From Lanius collurio (lineage: Eukaryota > Chordata > Aves > Passeriformes > Laniidae), in NCBI GenBank assembly GCA_020086605.1, contig JACBWW010000004.1:26302125-26366124 (forward strand): a DNA stretch of 64,000 nt, read 5' to 3'. Shown here piece by piece: positions 39,994 to 50,523 of the stretch. The notes under the pieces were generated by a model. That model was not told the origin of the DNA and made no database searches. It saw only the letters and a program-made list of their open reading frames with translations. The position numbers and the translations under genes are program-made. Within the stretch, counting starts at the first letter, position 1; each line of letters opens with the position of its first letter.

Positions 39994-42900
39994 ATAGCTA
40001 GCAGGTAGTTGTAATCAGTCAGGTTCACAGTCCACACCACTACAATCCAATGACATTAAAGCTCTTTATCTCAAACCTATATCTATACCACAAAAATATG
40101 CAGATTTCCATAGGCTTCTTAAATAATTATTAAACAACATTTTCCCATCTGTATTTCAGCTCCAATTAGCACCTGTGACGAGAATCAACAGAATTTCAAG
40201 TGTGGGTATGGTAGGAGGAAGAAGTACTTCCCTTTCAATACCAGGTGCCTTTTTAACCAGTCTTTGGTTGGGATCTGACCAGCACAGCTGAGGTTTTGGA
40301 GCAAACCCAGGGAATGTTTTGTTAAAGATTCCAGCAGAAATCAAGAAATCTTCCAAGCTGGAAATAATTCCAGATACCTGAAAGAACGATGAGGGGAAAA
40401 GACATCTTTCCTCCGCTACCTCCAATCTCAAGTAAATAAAAAGAGACATAGTTTCGATGTTACTTTTCATTTTTTTTTTTTTAATTTCTACCTTCATTTA
40501 GTCCTGATGCAGCTGCAATTATTTATTCTGTTGGTACCCAAATTTATTTTTGTATTTCTGTGAATGATGGAGCAAATACTTGCAGGAATATTCTATTTTC
40601 CAACTGTCAAAGAAATCTGGATGCTAATGCATACTTGGAACACTGCGGATTAAGCTAAGAGAAAGAAACCAGATGAGAAGATAAGGTATTGAATACTCAT
40701 CTGCAAGAAAGGAAGATGGATTTTGAGGAGGGAACACAACTTCTCCACCAGGAGCTGCTCCCTAAAGTGTTCCTTAGTGTGCTTTAGGTCAGAGTGAGAT
40801 CGACTCTAGATCACCAACTCCGGCTAGATGCCTGAATGCAGTAAGGCATTAAGTGGACGTCCCTGCTCTGCAGTTGTCGCCCAGAAGTATTATCTAGGAA
40901 AGGCAATGTAAATGACATCCCAGAAAAATGCAGCAGAGAGGCAGCTGGCCTGCAGCAGTGCCTGGGAGTGCATGCAGGGGCAAGTGCCATCATCGGCATC
41001 AACAGGAGCTCAGGACAGCTGCACAAAGCACCTCCTCCAGCACCACTCAGATGGTGGGACTGGGGCTGGGGGCAGCGCAGAGTAGCTCCCCAGCCTGTCT
41101 CTGGGGCTGGTAATCACACTGAGAGACACAGAGCACAAGAGGCGTGAACAGACTCTTCCATATCAATACAACTGCTTAAGAGAAGAAAATGGAAAGGAGC
41201 ATCAAGTCTGTCAACATAGTGAGAGGTGGGAATTGTGACCTTTTCTTTGGATTCACGAAGGAAAGACCTCGATTAGTTAAAAACTCATAAAATAAAATAA
41301 AAATAATAGCGCTTTATTAAGTAAAAAACCAGAAAATCCTGAAAATTCCCTAGGCTTCTCATTCTACCTTGTCTAGATGTCACATGCTGTAATTCTTTGC
41401 CAGTAACCCTTCCCCAATAATTGTTTCAGAATTTCAGTGGCTCCCGCAGATCAATTCATTTTCTCTCTCATGCTGCCACCTACCACTGCACTACGGCCGC
41501 TTGCCCTGTGACTGAAGTGATTCTTTTTTTAACAAGCTGTCGCTAAATGTGCGTAAATTATTGTAATGGGCCTAATTCACTACCTTGCTAAGCACTCAGG
41601 CACTAAGTGAAGCCATGCTTTGGTCTTAGCAAAGAGCAGGCCACCGCTAAGTACTGGGAAAAGTCAGAAACTCGGCATCTTGCCTAGCTCTGGTATCTCT
41701 AATGTAGCAAATCCTTTCATTTTATTTCGTCTTCCCCATCTGCAAAACCAGGGACAATAAAACTACCTCTTTTTCAGGTGAGATCCGAGCCTGTCTGACG
41801 TCCCAGGTGGGTGCTGACTGCTGGTGACCGAGGAGCAGGGTTGGTTCGATTCACCGGCAGTAAGTTGTGCCCAACAGCAAGGAGGGCACAGACCCAGCGG
41901 TACCACCTACAACGCTCGTGTCCCTAGCAGAGCTCTCCTCAGCTTTGCTTTCTGCTGGGTGATGCTCGCAGCTGGAAGTGGCAGCTGACAAGCGTCTCCG
42001 TTTAATTAGCAAGCCCAAAAGTCAGTCCGTGGTTCAGAGGCTGCTCCTGCCCATAATGGCTCCGGGTAGCTCTTCGTGCATCCCTAGTATGAAGTCCGCA
42101 AGAGACGGGCGGCTGCATGGGCGCGCTTGGAGGACAGGGCGGCCGGCTAGCACTGGAAGAAGTGCAGGCTTCCTTGCGGAGCTCTGGGGTTCTTCTACCC
42201 ACCCAGAACTCTGCCCCTCGATGCCCCCAGCCTGACGCTGTCTGCATATTCCGGGTACGCTTCGGGCAGCTGCAGCGCAGAGGGGTGTTCCGGCTACTGC
42301 TGGGAAGGGCTCCACTGGCAACGCACAGCCCCCGCTGCTTTCTGCCTACTTGCGAGCGACCCCTGGGTCCCCACGGGGGCTGGCTCGGCCCGCTCCTGCT
42401 CGGCGTTGCGCTGCCCTGCGGCCGCCCCGATGACCGGGCAGCTCCGGCCCGCTCCGCGCTCAGCCGCGGCCGGACGCGCCGCTCCTGCGCCGTCCCTGCC
42501 CCTCTCCGGAGGCTGGAGGAGCCGGCTGCCCACTGAGAAACCTAGCGAGGGGACACCCGAGGTATCTCGCCTCTTGCGAGAGAGGGAAAAAAAAAAAAAG
42601 ACAACTGCCCCCCAAACAAACCTTCACTGATACAGAGCCGTGAGCGCGGGGCTGCGGATCGGGAGCAACTGTTTTAACGCCCTCGGCACACAGATATTAC
42701 CACAGAGGTTTTTTTTCCCAAAGCTGCGAAACTCTCGGCATACTGCAGAAAGTCGATTTTTAAGAAGGATGGCCGCAAAGGTGGGTGCCTCCCGGCCAAG
42801 GCAGGCCGGTCAGAGGCTTCCAGCAGCGGGCCCACTCGCCCGGCTGGCTCAGGGGCAGGGAAGCGCCCAGGCGTGCACGGAAGGGCGGCGGAGGCGGTGG

Positions 42901-43095
42901 GAGGGGGTAGGATTTATTTCTTCTTAACTGTCATACTTTAATGGGGATGGAAAATGTGAATTTTCTGTGCATTCCAGGAACAATTCCTTGGGGTGGTGAC
43001 CTTTAGCACCGATTCTCTGAAGACAGGAAAGTAGTCGAGTGTTTATCTGGATGACTGAAAGCTTTCCCTGGTGGAAGTTTATGGAAGTGTTAAAA

Positions 43096-43181
43096 GGGGC
43101 GGATAACACGCGCTTTGGAGGCGCTTGTCCAATGATCTGGAGGGGCTTGGAGAGCAGATCTCAGCTGGCAGACATTTAAAT
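43096..43181 (+). promoter_or_regulatory. GREM1: Predicted GREM1 core promoter (GC box, CCAAT box, TATA-like box)
   Basis: In order on the + strand there are a GC box GGGGCGG (43096-43102), a CCAAT box (43129-43133) and a TATA-like ATTTAAAT (43174-43181). The spacing predicts transcription starting about 43205, which gives a first exon of about 155 bases ending at the strong donor after 43360. Boxes and donor are seen directly; the start site is inferred. Confidence 0.6.
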
Positions 43182-43204
43182 GGGAGACAGCCCGGCGCTG
43201 CTGC

Positions 43205-43360
43205 AATTTGTAGGCAGGATCTGAGACTCTCTCTCTATGGACTCCCGGGCAGCTCCGGGCTCCTACGCCACCTTTTGCACCGAGTGACCCGCCGGGCAGA
43301 TCCCCACCGAGGAGCCACCACCGCCGAGCAGAGCCCCGCCGCGGAGCCGCCGCTGCGCAG
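43205..43360 (+). other. GREM1: Predicted GREM1 exon 1 (non-coding, 5' UTR)
   Basis: GREM1 genes have a non-coding first exon in the CpG island and one coding exon. The sequence here ends in CTGCGCAG|GTGAGC, a near-perfect donor, and the only fitting acceptor before the GREM1 ATG is at 49967. The right edge is well supported; the left edge is inferred from the TATA-like box. A short upstream ORF lies inside it (43237-43287). Confidence 0.65.
43237..43287 (+). other. Upstream ORF of 16 codons in the predicted GREM1 5' UTR
   Basis: ATG at 43237 opens a 16-residue frame (MDSRAAPGSYATFCTE) closed by TGA at 43285-43287, well before the exon end. Its start context has G at +4 but a pyrimidine at -3, so it is moderate to weak. 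If the transcript starts near 43205, this would be the first ATG of the mRNA. Confidence 0.5.
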
Positions 43361-46300
43361 GTGAGCCGGGTCGCGCTGGGAAGCGCCGCGCTGCGCGCAC
43401 TCACAGCGGGGGCGCAAACGGGTCCGGCAGCTGCGGAGTTAGGCCAGTCTCTGCGGGAGGCAAAAATTTTAAGCTCTCTATCCTACCTTCAGCGAGGGGC
43501 AAGGAAAAGAGCCGTTCACCGGTGTCTAGCAAAACTCCGGGGTATCCCTCCCGTCAGCGGGAGTGAGGCGCGCCGACCTTGCCGCCGCAGTGCTGGGGAT
43601 TAGGGTGCCGTTTCATCTCTTTCCCCTGACAAGCGCGGGGACTGCAAAAAGACCCGTTAGTTCTGCCTCTCATCTCCGCCTACAGCATCACTCCCGACAA
43701 ATTGAATTCGGCGCCCACCCGAGACACGGAAAAATCCCGGCCCGGCCTCTCCACGGAGCGGGGCGGGGGCAGATCCCCAGGTGCCAGCCCCATCCCATCT
43801 CATCCCATCCTGTCCCGTCCCGCCGAGCTGCCCTCTACAAGGCCGCTCAGCCCCCGGCTCTGTCCCGGACCGCCTCTCGGAGGATCGTGCTCCTGGTACC
43901 CGCGGAGCTCCCGGGGCGGGGTGCGTGCCGCCCAGGAGACTCGGTGTGTGCCAGCGGGGCAGGGTCCCCTGGGCAGCGCCGCGCGTCCCTCACCGCGCGG
44001 CCTCGGGATGGACCGGACCGGACGGAAACCGGCTCCACCGCCTCCCCGCCCAGCCCTCCCACCTGACTGGGAGCCGCGGGAGTTGCGTCGAGCCCACGGC
44101 TCCGTGCTTCCGTCGGCCACCGCTCCCCTTACCCGCGCTGACAGGCCCCTCGGCCCGGCCGCGGTGACCTCCCTGCAGCGCGCCGGCCCGTGCGGCTCCG
44201 CGGCCACGGACTGGCCGCGCTCCTCTCGGCCCGGGGCCAGCGGCGCGACTTGGCGTAGAGCTTTTCCCTTCTGGAGGCGCCTGCTTGTTTGCCCCGTCCG
44301 TTTCAATACGATCCCCCCGGGGGCTTGGCAGTCACTTCAGAGAGTTCGCTGGACTAACCTGGACGGCGGCCTTGCCCTGTGGGAAGAGCCGGTCGGTGTC
44401 GCCAGCCGCCGCGAGGAGCGTCCGCGCCCCCGGGAAGCCGGGCTGAGTCGCTCCCGGCCGTGCCAAGCCAAACCAAGCCTGCGGCTTCTCCGCCCTGACG
44501 GCCGCCGGCGCTCCCCGCGCCACAGCCAGGCTGCGCTCAGCAGCAGCCCCGTCTCACCTCGTCGGCTTGGGCGGTGCGGCGGGGCCCTCCTGCCCGGCGG
44601 CCGTGCGGGGCTGGGAAGGTGTACCCGCTGTGCTGACCCATAACATCCCTCCACGGCCATCAGCTGCAGCCTTGCTCCTGGTGTCACACTCGTGGCTTCT
44701 CTCGGTGAAAGAATGGCAAGCGAAGCCCGTTTCGGTCATCAGGGCTGAGATACAGCGCTGGGGAAGCCTCCTTTTGCATAGATAGAGGCTCTGAGGCACC
44801 AGGGTGCCTTTGGCTCGCCCTGCTGCTGAAAGGACGCGGGGTTTAGTCACGCGTTTTGTGAGCGCCGACTTCTGGGTGCAGTGCCAACGCAGTGCCCCCA
44901 ACCTCGGCTACCTCTAAGCCCAGCCCGGTGACCCGTGAGCTGGAGAAGCGCTTCACTCCTGCCCCGCTCCTCTCTGCGCCCCGCAAGCCCGAGAATAACC
45001 AACGAGCGTGTGCTGGGTCTGTGTGTAAGCGAAAAAAGGCACCGACGCCCGTAGCTCTCTGCTCTTCTTTAGCATTCAGGACCAAGCTGTGCTAAGGCAT
45101 TTATTTTGTTATCTCGGCAATGCTACCCAGAAATGCATAGCTTCTGCTGAAGACTCTCTCCTTTTAAGCACGCACGACAGTGCAGAGAGAGGAGCAAAGC
45201 TATTCCAGTTGTTTTAGGGCTCCGTGAACAAATGTGTCTGACGGGAGTTTCGCGCTGGGAAGCTGGGAGCTGTCAGGCTGCGTGGGCGTCTTCAGGCAAG
45301 GCAAACTCGGGTTTGGTACCAGCCATGCCCACCATGATGTTTAGCTTCCTTGGAGTCCCATAGGATGTCCTGCAGACAAATACTTTCTTAAACGGGGACT
45401 TCTCAAGGTTTCGAGGGTTTGTTTGTTTTAAAATTGCTGCCTACATTCATTACATGTTTCAAAAGCCCCATCTCCATGACTCTCAAGAAGAAATTTTCTG
45501 AAATGTAAATGTATCCAAATTCTACGAAACACAGATGTTAGTTTTGCTGTCTTGATTTCAGAAAAAAAATACAGTTCTCTAGGAACTGTCATTCCCATGC
45601 TTTTCTTTAATACTTAAAAATACAGATCTATGAACTATGAAAACATTACATAAGAGTATTTTTGCAATTCAGATGTAATACGTGAAACATAAAATTATTC
45701 TGATCCTTCGGGACATAAACCACTTCTATGTTTGCAGTAGTCGAAGGGATTGTGTTTTGTGTCTTTCTTTGACTTGCATTTTAAGTCCACGAGATAATAA
45801 TTTGGTTTTTTTTTTTTAGTTCTTTATCAGATTATTTTTCACGTTTTCTGTGAAGGATAGGAGTCCATGGCTCTTCATAGCATTTTCCTGGTAAAAGTGG
45901 TTTACAGATGAAGTTACAGGCCTGTTAAGGTCTGTGACAATTTTGCTGTATATTTCAACCAAGTTTCCATCCAGATCTTTTAAACAAGTTGTTGCCTGTG
46001 CTAAAAATGTTAGTAGTAACTTTCTGACTCTGCCTATGACCTCATAGGGAAATTCTGTCTATGAACTGACATGTGGAGATCCTTAATTCATAGTAGAAAA
46101 TGTATAAATGAAAAAAATGGAGCTTAATTGTATGAAATAGTAAACCTGAAAGCATTTACATTTCTCTCTCAATAGTTACTTTTATTAATCCACAAATTTC
46201 TTAATGTCCTTAATTTCTTAGATGATGAGATCTCAGGGTCTAGATAAACCACATGTAAAGTGATATGAATGTTAGGGCCCAATTCTGCTCCTGTTTGAAG

Positions 46301-49300
46301 TCAGCAATAAAACTTCTTTTGGCTTTAGGACTAAGAGCTTACAGATGATGAAAAGTGGAACTCAGCAGTGAAATATGGAAAGAATGGCGTTTTGGAATAT
46401 CATGTTACTTTAAAAAAGTAAATATTAATTCTATTGTATCTCTCTGAATCTGAATGAAATAAGAGGGAATTGATCTTTTTGGTTATGGTCATCTGTTTGT
46501 TCAAAGGATTCTCAAATGAATTTTCAAAAGGATTTCTGGTTATGCCAGTGTAAGAGCCAATTAGTATCTAAAAATGAAAATTTTTCAGAAATGTGGAATA
46601 TAAGCTTTTAGAGCCTGATTCTCACAGCTCCAGAGCTATTACTTCTGCAGAATTATGATTGTAATGAGGAGAGAAAGCATTTATTTCAGGAGAGATTTCA
46701 GTAAAATTTTGAGTGTGGTAACACCAATTTTAGTTACTTCTACTGTCCTTTTCTGTGTTCTTTTAGTAATAAAAAACTCTGTTAAGGAAACATTGAAAAT
46801 TGCTAACTCATACATAGACGAACCAGTTCACTTCCTAATCTAAGCAAAGGTGTCATCTTCTTTTGAAAGCAGATGCATTGCCCTGGGACCAGAGGTGGTA
46901 TGAGGTGCCCACACTGAATTTTGTCTGCTTTCCTTCCTGAGGCATACCACCTCACTTTCCTTTGTATTTTGAATGTAAAAAATTAAAATCTTAATTTTTA
47001 AATAAATGTTTAAACAGTTATTATTAAAAAAGGATCCTGCTTAGCTGCTGTGGGGATCTTGAAGTTCACAGAGCCCCTTCTGTATTTAATCTGTATTTAT
47101 CCCTAAATGATTAGACTACTTTTACTTTTAGATGTGTGGTTTGGAGGTGACCATAACAAATGTTTCTGCCAAGTGGCTAATTTTCATTTGAGTTACAATT
47201 TCTTTTATGAGCATGTAAAGCATGCAATGCAGCTTCTGTCTTTAAGGCTGGAAACCAACCCAGTGAAAAACTGCCTTTCTCCCAGTTTAGGATTACATTG
47301 AAACTCATGCTTGCATTTCCTTACGGATAAGCATGTGCTTAATAAAGTTGCATGAATCTGGGACACAGAGCTTACAATAGTAAGTATTACCATGAAATTT
47401 CCCCCAAATTCCCATCCCAAAGTACACCTCATTTTCATAGGACTAGACCTTGCTGTGTCATCGATTGCACTTCTATGGGAAAAAAAAAAGAAAGACAACA
47501 ACGTGGAGGTAATCAGTTTTAAAAATAAAAGTAGTCTAGGAATATTCATGTAGGTGGGACTTCATCCAAGTCGTGGGACACTAAATAAAATAAACACCTG
47601 AAGTTTTCTGGCACTGCTTACAACCTAGCAATTTATTTTCAACTTCATGCAATTACATTTTTTTTTTTCTTTTAAGACTCTGGCACCATGTTGAGTAAAT
47701 AAATTGCATATTAAATACTGGTGACTAGACAGTTGCCAGAGAAATAGGAATATTTTTGGAAGAAGTCATTCTGATCTCTTGAGGAAATCATCAATAGTTT
47801 ATAAATCTTTTAAAATTTATTTTAAAGACAAAATTTAAATTAAAATGAAACATGTTTAGATAACATTCAGGTTGTAATAGAGATGAGGAAAAACCAGCAA
47901 ATGTAAAGACCAGGCTGACACTTGAAATAAAATGCTGTATTATTCTTTAATTGGAATTCCCAACTCATTTTTTTTCTATGTTAAAGCCTTAAGGTTATTA
48001 AAATTATGTGTTCCATACCATATTTCATTTAGATACTAACAGCAGCCCTTCCACATTGTCTGTTGGAGTCAGTAATATTGTCATTCTTATACCCCTTCCT
48101 TGAAGCATGAAGCTTATACCAAACATAGGACATGCTGGTACACAAACATAAATTACTGAAATGAATGCATACATCTATGATATAGCAGGAATTCTAGGTG
48201 CTCTAACACTTTGCTGACAAACAGTGAAAGTATTAGATCCACAAGCAACTCCTTGAATATAGTGGAACCCCCTATGACACTTTTCTACTTCAGGAATTCC
48301 TCTCCCAATCCATTTGATGAGAAAGGCTGTTTGAACAGCATAACACTTATTTTCTCCATGTGGCTGAAAAGACCTAATAACTGAGAAATTAGCAGTTATG
48401 TTTTATAGCAAATGGTACTTACCCTGAGCCTCTGCTGAGTCTCTAGGTGGCCCTCACAGCACTGGCATTTGGCTGCTTTCCTGCCTAGTTGTGTGGTCTC
48501 AGGCAGAGCGGATAAAGCCGTCCAGGACAGCGCCCTTGGTTTCACATGTTTCTCGGGTAGTAACACAGGCAGGACTCTTCAATTCAAACACCAATTTTTT
48601 CCACACTGATAAAGCAAGTCAAATAAGGGATACAAGTGCAGCACTCCAAGCAGGTAGAAAACACCGAGTTCCTCAGCATTGTTTTTCACAGTCCTTTCCC
48701 TTTTTAATGCCTATGTCTCTTCATAATTTTAGTGTTTTACATGGTTTTTTTGCAAGGATTTGCTCATTTCTGGTGCCATCTTCCAAGCTCCCATGGGGAG
48801 GGTCTCTCAGAGACTTGTTCCCTCATCTATCTGTCATGCTACCACACAGCTCCTTTCAGAAAAAACTCAGAGACCATGGTACTTCTGGAACAGGGAAGTG
48901 TGATGCCAATGAGTTCCTTCCATGGTTTGAGCTGACTGAATTGCTTCAAGAACTCAGAGATTTGGGAGGCAGCAGAAATGGTAGAACAAGGGAGGAAAGA
49001 AAGGCTTTTCCTATGCAATAATTAGGTTTGGAACAGCCATAGAGTTTTGAAGGACTTCACTTAATAGCACTTCCTGAAGTGGTGTTTTTTTGTGTGCACT
49101 AACTCTATGATAGTTGATGTCATGTACAAAATTCTGCTGTCCTCCTACAATATCATGCTGTGTAAAATGAAAAAAAAATTTATGTATCTGAAAAATTCTT
49201 AGCACTGTGATTGCATCTGTATTACCTCTATCAAGGATTCAGAGTAATGTGAAAGAAGATGAGGTTTGAAGTGATAGATGCATCTCTTTTAACTTGTACC

Positions 49301-49967
49301 TAAATATTTTTTTATGTTAGTTGCCTGACTTGTTGCACATCTCTCAGCTTAAGTATCATTACACTCAGATGTATTGGACCCCTTTAGAGGTGCAGTGTGA
49401 CAGAGCTTGAGGAGCTGTAAACAGGCAACAGGTGTGAACAGCATGTACATTATATACTGGATGTACATTATACAAGAAGCTGTATAAAGCTTCTCAGTCT
49501 GATTAAGGAACACAAATCTAGATAGTGTCTGCTGAGACAAAGATTTTAGCCCTCTGGTATTGTAGATAACTGTGCCATATAAATGAGTCCTTGTGTAATG
49601 TAAAATTTGCTCTTCCACCATTGTAAGTCAGGAGCAATCTTCCTATATGTCAGTGAACTATAAGAAGGAAATGAGAACTGGGGTAATGCACAGGGAGAAA
49701 TGAGCTGGAAAAAGATGGAGGATTCACAAACAAAATTCTGTTTTGGCTTCCTTTAGCCTCTGACTTTCAATAACTCTATTTGAAAGCTTTTAACACTTGG
49801 TAATTTGGGAACAGCTTTTCAGCTGGTACAGGCCTGAATGCTTATTTTTTATAAGTGTGTGTGTGCACACATTTCTTTCATGGAATTGAAAATTTACTGC
49901 ATACCTGTTTTCTGTTGATATCTGAAATCCACAACTGTGCTTTTTTTCCTCAACTTCCTTCATCCAG
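43361..49967 (+). other. GREM1: GREM1 intron 1 (6.6 kb)
   Basis: GT-AG intron. Its first 1.7 kb is still CpG island; the rest is AT-rich. Notable items are a consensus EGR1 site GCGTGGGCG (45280-45288), an unexplained 176-codon open frame (48491-49021, beginning at GTG) and an alternating GT/CA palindromic stretch (49855-49872) 95 bases before the acceptor. No further exon was recognised. Confidence 0.75.
49855..49872. repeat. Alternating purine-pyrimidine stretch with a GTGTGCACAC-type palindrome
   Basis: Eighteen strictly alternating purine-pyrimidine bases (GT repeats turning into GCACACAT) with a 12 bp perfect palindrome at the centre. Such DNA can adopt the Z form. It lies just upstream of the GREM1 coding exon. 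Confidence 0.8.
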
Positions 49968-49968
49968 G

Positions 49969-50523
49969 ATGGTCCGCACACTGTATGCCATCGGTGCCTT
50001 GTTTCTTCTGATGGGATTTCTGCTACCGACAGCCGAAGGGAGAAAGAGGAATCGTGGATCTCAAGGTGCTATCCCTCCTCCTGTCAAGGATCAGCCCAAT
50101 GATTCAGAGCAAATGCAGACACAGCAGCAGTCAGGCCCAAGGCATCGAGAGCGGGGAAAAGGCACCTCGATGCCTGCTGAAGAGGTGCTGGAGTCTAGTC
50201 AGGAGGCGCTGCACATCACTGAGCGCAAGTACCTAAAGCGGGATTGGTGCAAAACCCAGCCCCTCAAACAAACTATCCACGAAGAAGGCTGCAACAGTCG
50301 TACCATCATCAACAGGTTCTGCTATGGCCAGTGCAATTCCTTCTACATCCCCAGACACGTCCGTAAAGAAGAAGGCTCCTTCCAGTCTTGTTCCTTCTGC
50401 AAGCCCAAGAAATTCACCACCATGACTGTTACACTCAATTGCCCCGAGCTTCAGCCCCCAAGAAAGAAGAAAAGAATCACCCGAGTTAAGGAGTGCCGGT
50501 GTATATCTATTGACTTGGACTAA
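49969..50523 (+). CDS. GREM1: Gremlin-1, secreted BMP antagonist (DAN family)
   Basis: A single coding exon encodes 184 residues, the same length as human GREM1. The protein is secreted and binds BMP2, BMP4 and BMP7, blocking their receptors; in embryos it relays SHH-FGF signalling in the limb bud. Residues 1-24 form a signal peptide (IGALFLLMGFLLPTAEG). A basic, glutamine-rich linker follows, with an N-glycosylation sequon NDS at 44-46. The cystine-knot DAN domain runs from about 94 to 178 with cysteines at 94, 108, 118, 122, 141, 144, 158, 176 and 178. Conserved strings include RKYLKRDWCKTQPLKQTI and CYGQCNSFYIPRH. The basic RKKKR at 165-169 is part of the heparin-binding surface. The acceptor CATCCAG ends at 49967, so ATG lies one base inside the exon; the frame 5' of it is intronic. 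No defect was seen. Confidence 0.98.
   Translation: MVRTLYAIGALFLLMGFLLPTAEGRKRNRGSQGAIPPPVKDQPNDSEQMQTQQQSGPRHRERGKGTSMPAEEVLESSQEALHITERKYLKRDWCKTQPLKQTIHEEGCNSRTIINRFCYGQCNSFYIPRHVRKEEGSFQSCSFCKPKKFTTMTVTLNCPELQPPRKKKRITRVKECRCISIDLD

Larger units (their letters stand above)
26807..41949. other. SCG5-GREM1 intergenic region, with the SCG5 3' UTR at its left end
   Basis: The first few hundred bases should be the SCG5 3' UTR. The rest is AT-rich with no gene, RNA gene or interspersed repeat I can recognise. It includes A/C-rich tracts at 32340-32373, 37316-37367 and 39952-39993, and runs of A at 33813-33827 and 35387-35402. A G+C-richer patch lies at 40920-41110. Blocks at about 35530-35950 and 41370-41650 look enhancer-like. 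Open frames here are under 125 codons and lack recognisable domains. By synteny, this interval corresponds to human DNA whose duplication misexpresses GREM1. Confidence 0.7.
41950..45080. promoter_or_regulatory. GREM1: CpG island covering the GREM1 promoter, exon 1 and the start of intron 1
   Basis: About 3.1 kb of GC-rich, CpG-dense DNA stands out sharply from the AT-rich flanks. It holds the GREM1 core promoter near 43.1-43.2 kb and exon 1. Long overlapping open frames on both strands (the longest 313 codons, 43702-44643) come from the low stop-codon frequency of GC-rich DNA and are not called as genes. Developmental regulators typically have such broad islands. A CATCC/GTCCC low-complexity stretch sits at about 43785-43822. 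Confidence 0.88.

Noticed and set aside
43702..44643. 313-codon open frame in the CpG island, with others overlapping on both strands (42117-42536, 43563-44066, 43800-44306)
   Set aside because: GC-rich DNA has few stop codons. The translations are Arg/Pro/Ala/Gly-rich without domains, and several frames overlap on both strands. They lie in GREM1 exon 1 and intron 1 or the promoter.
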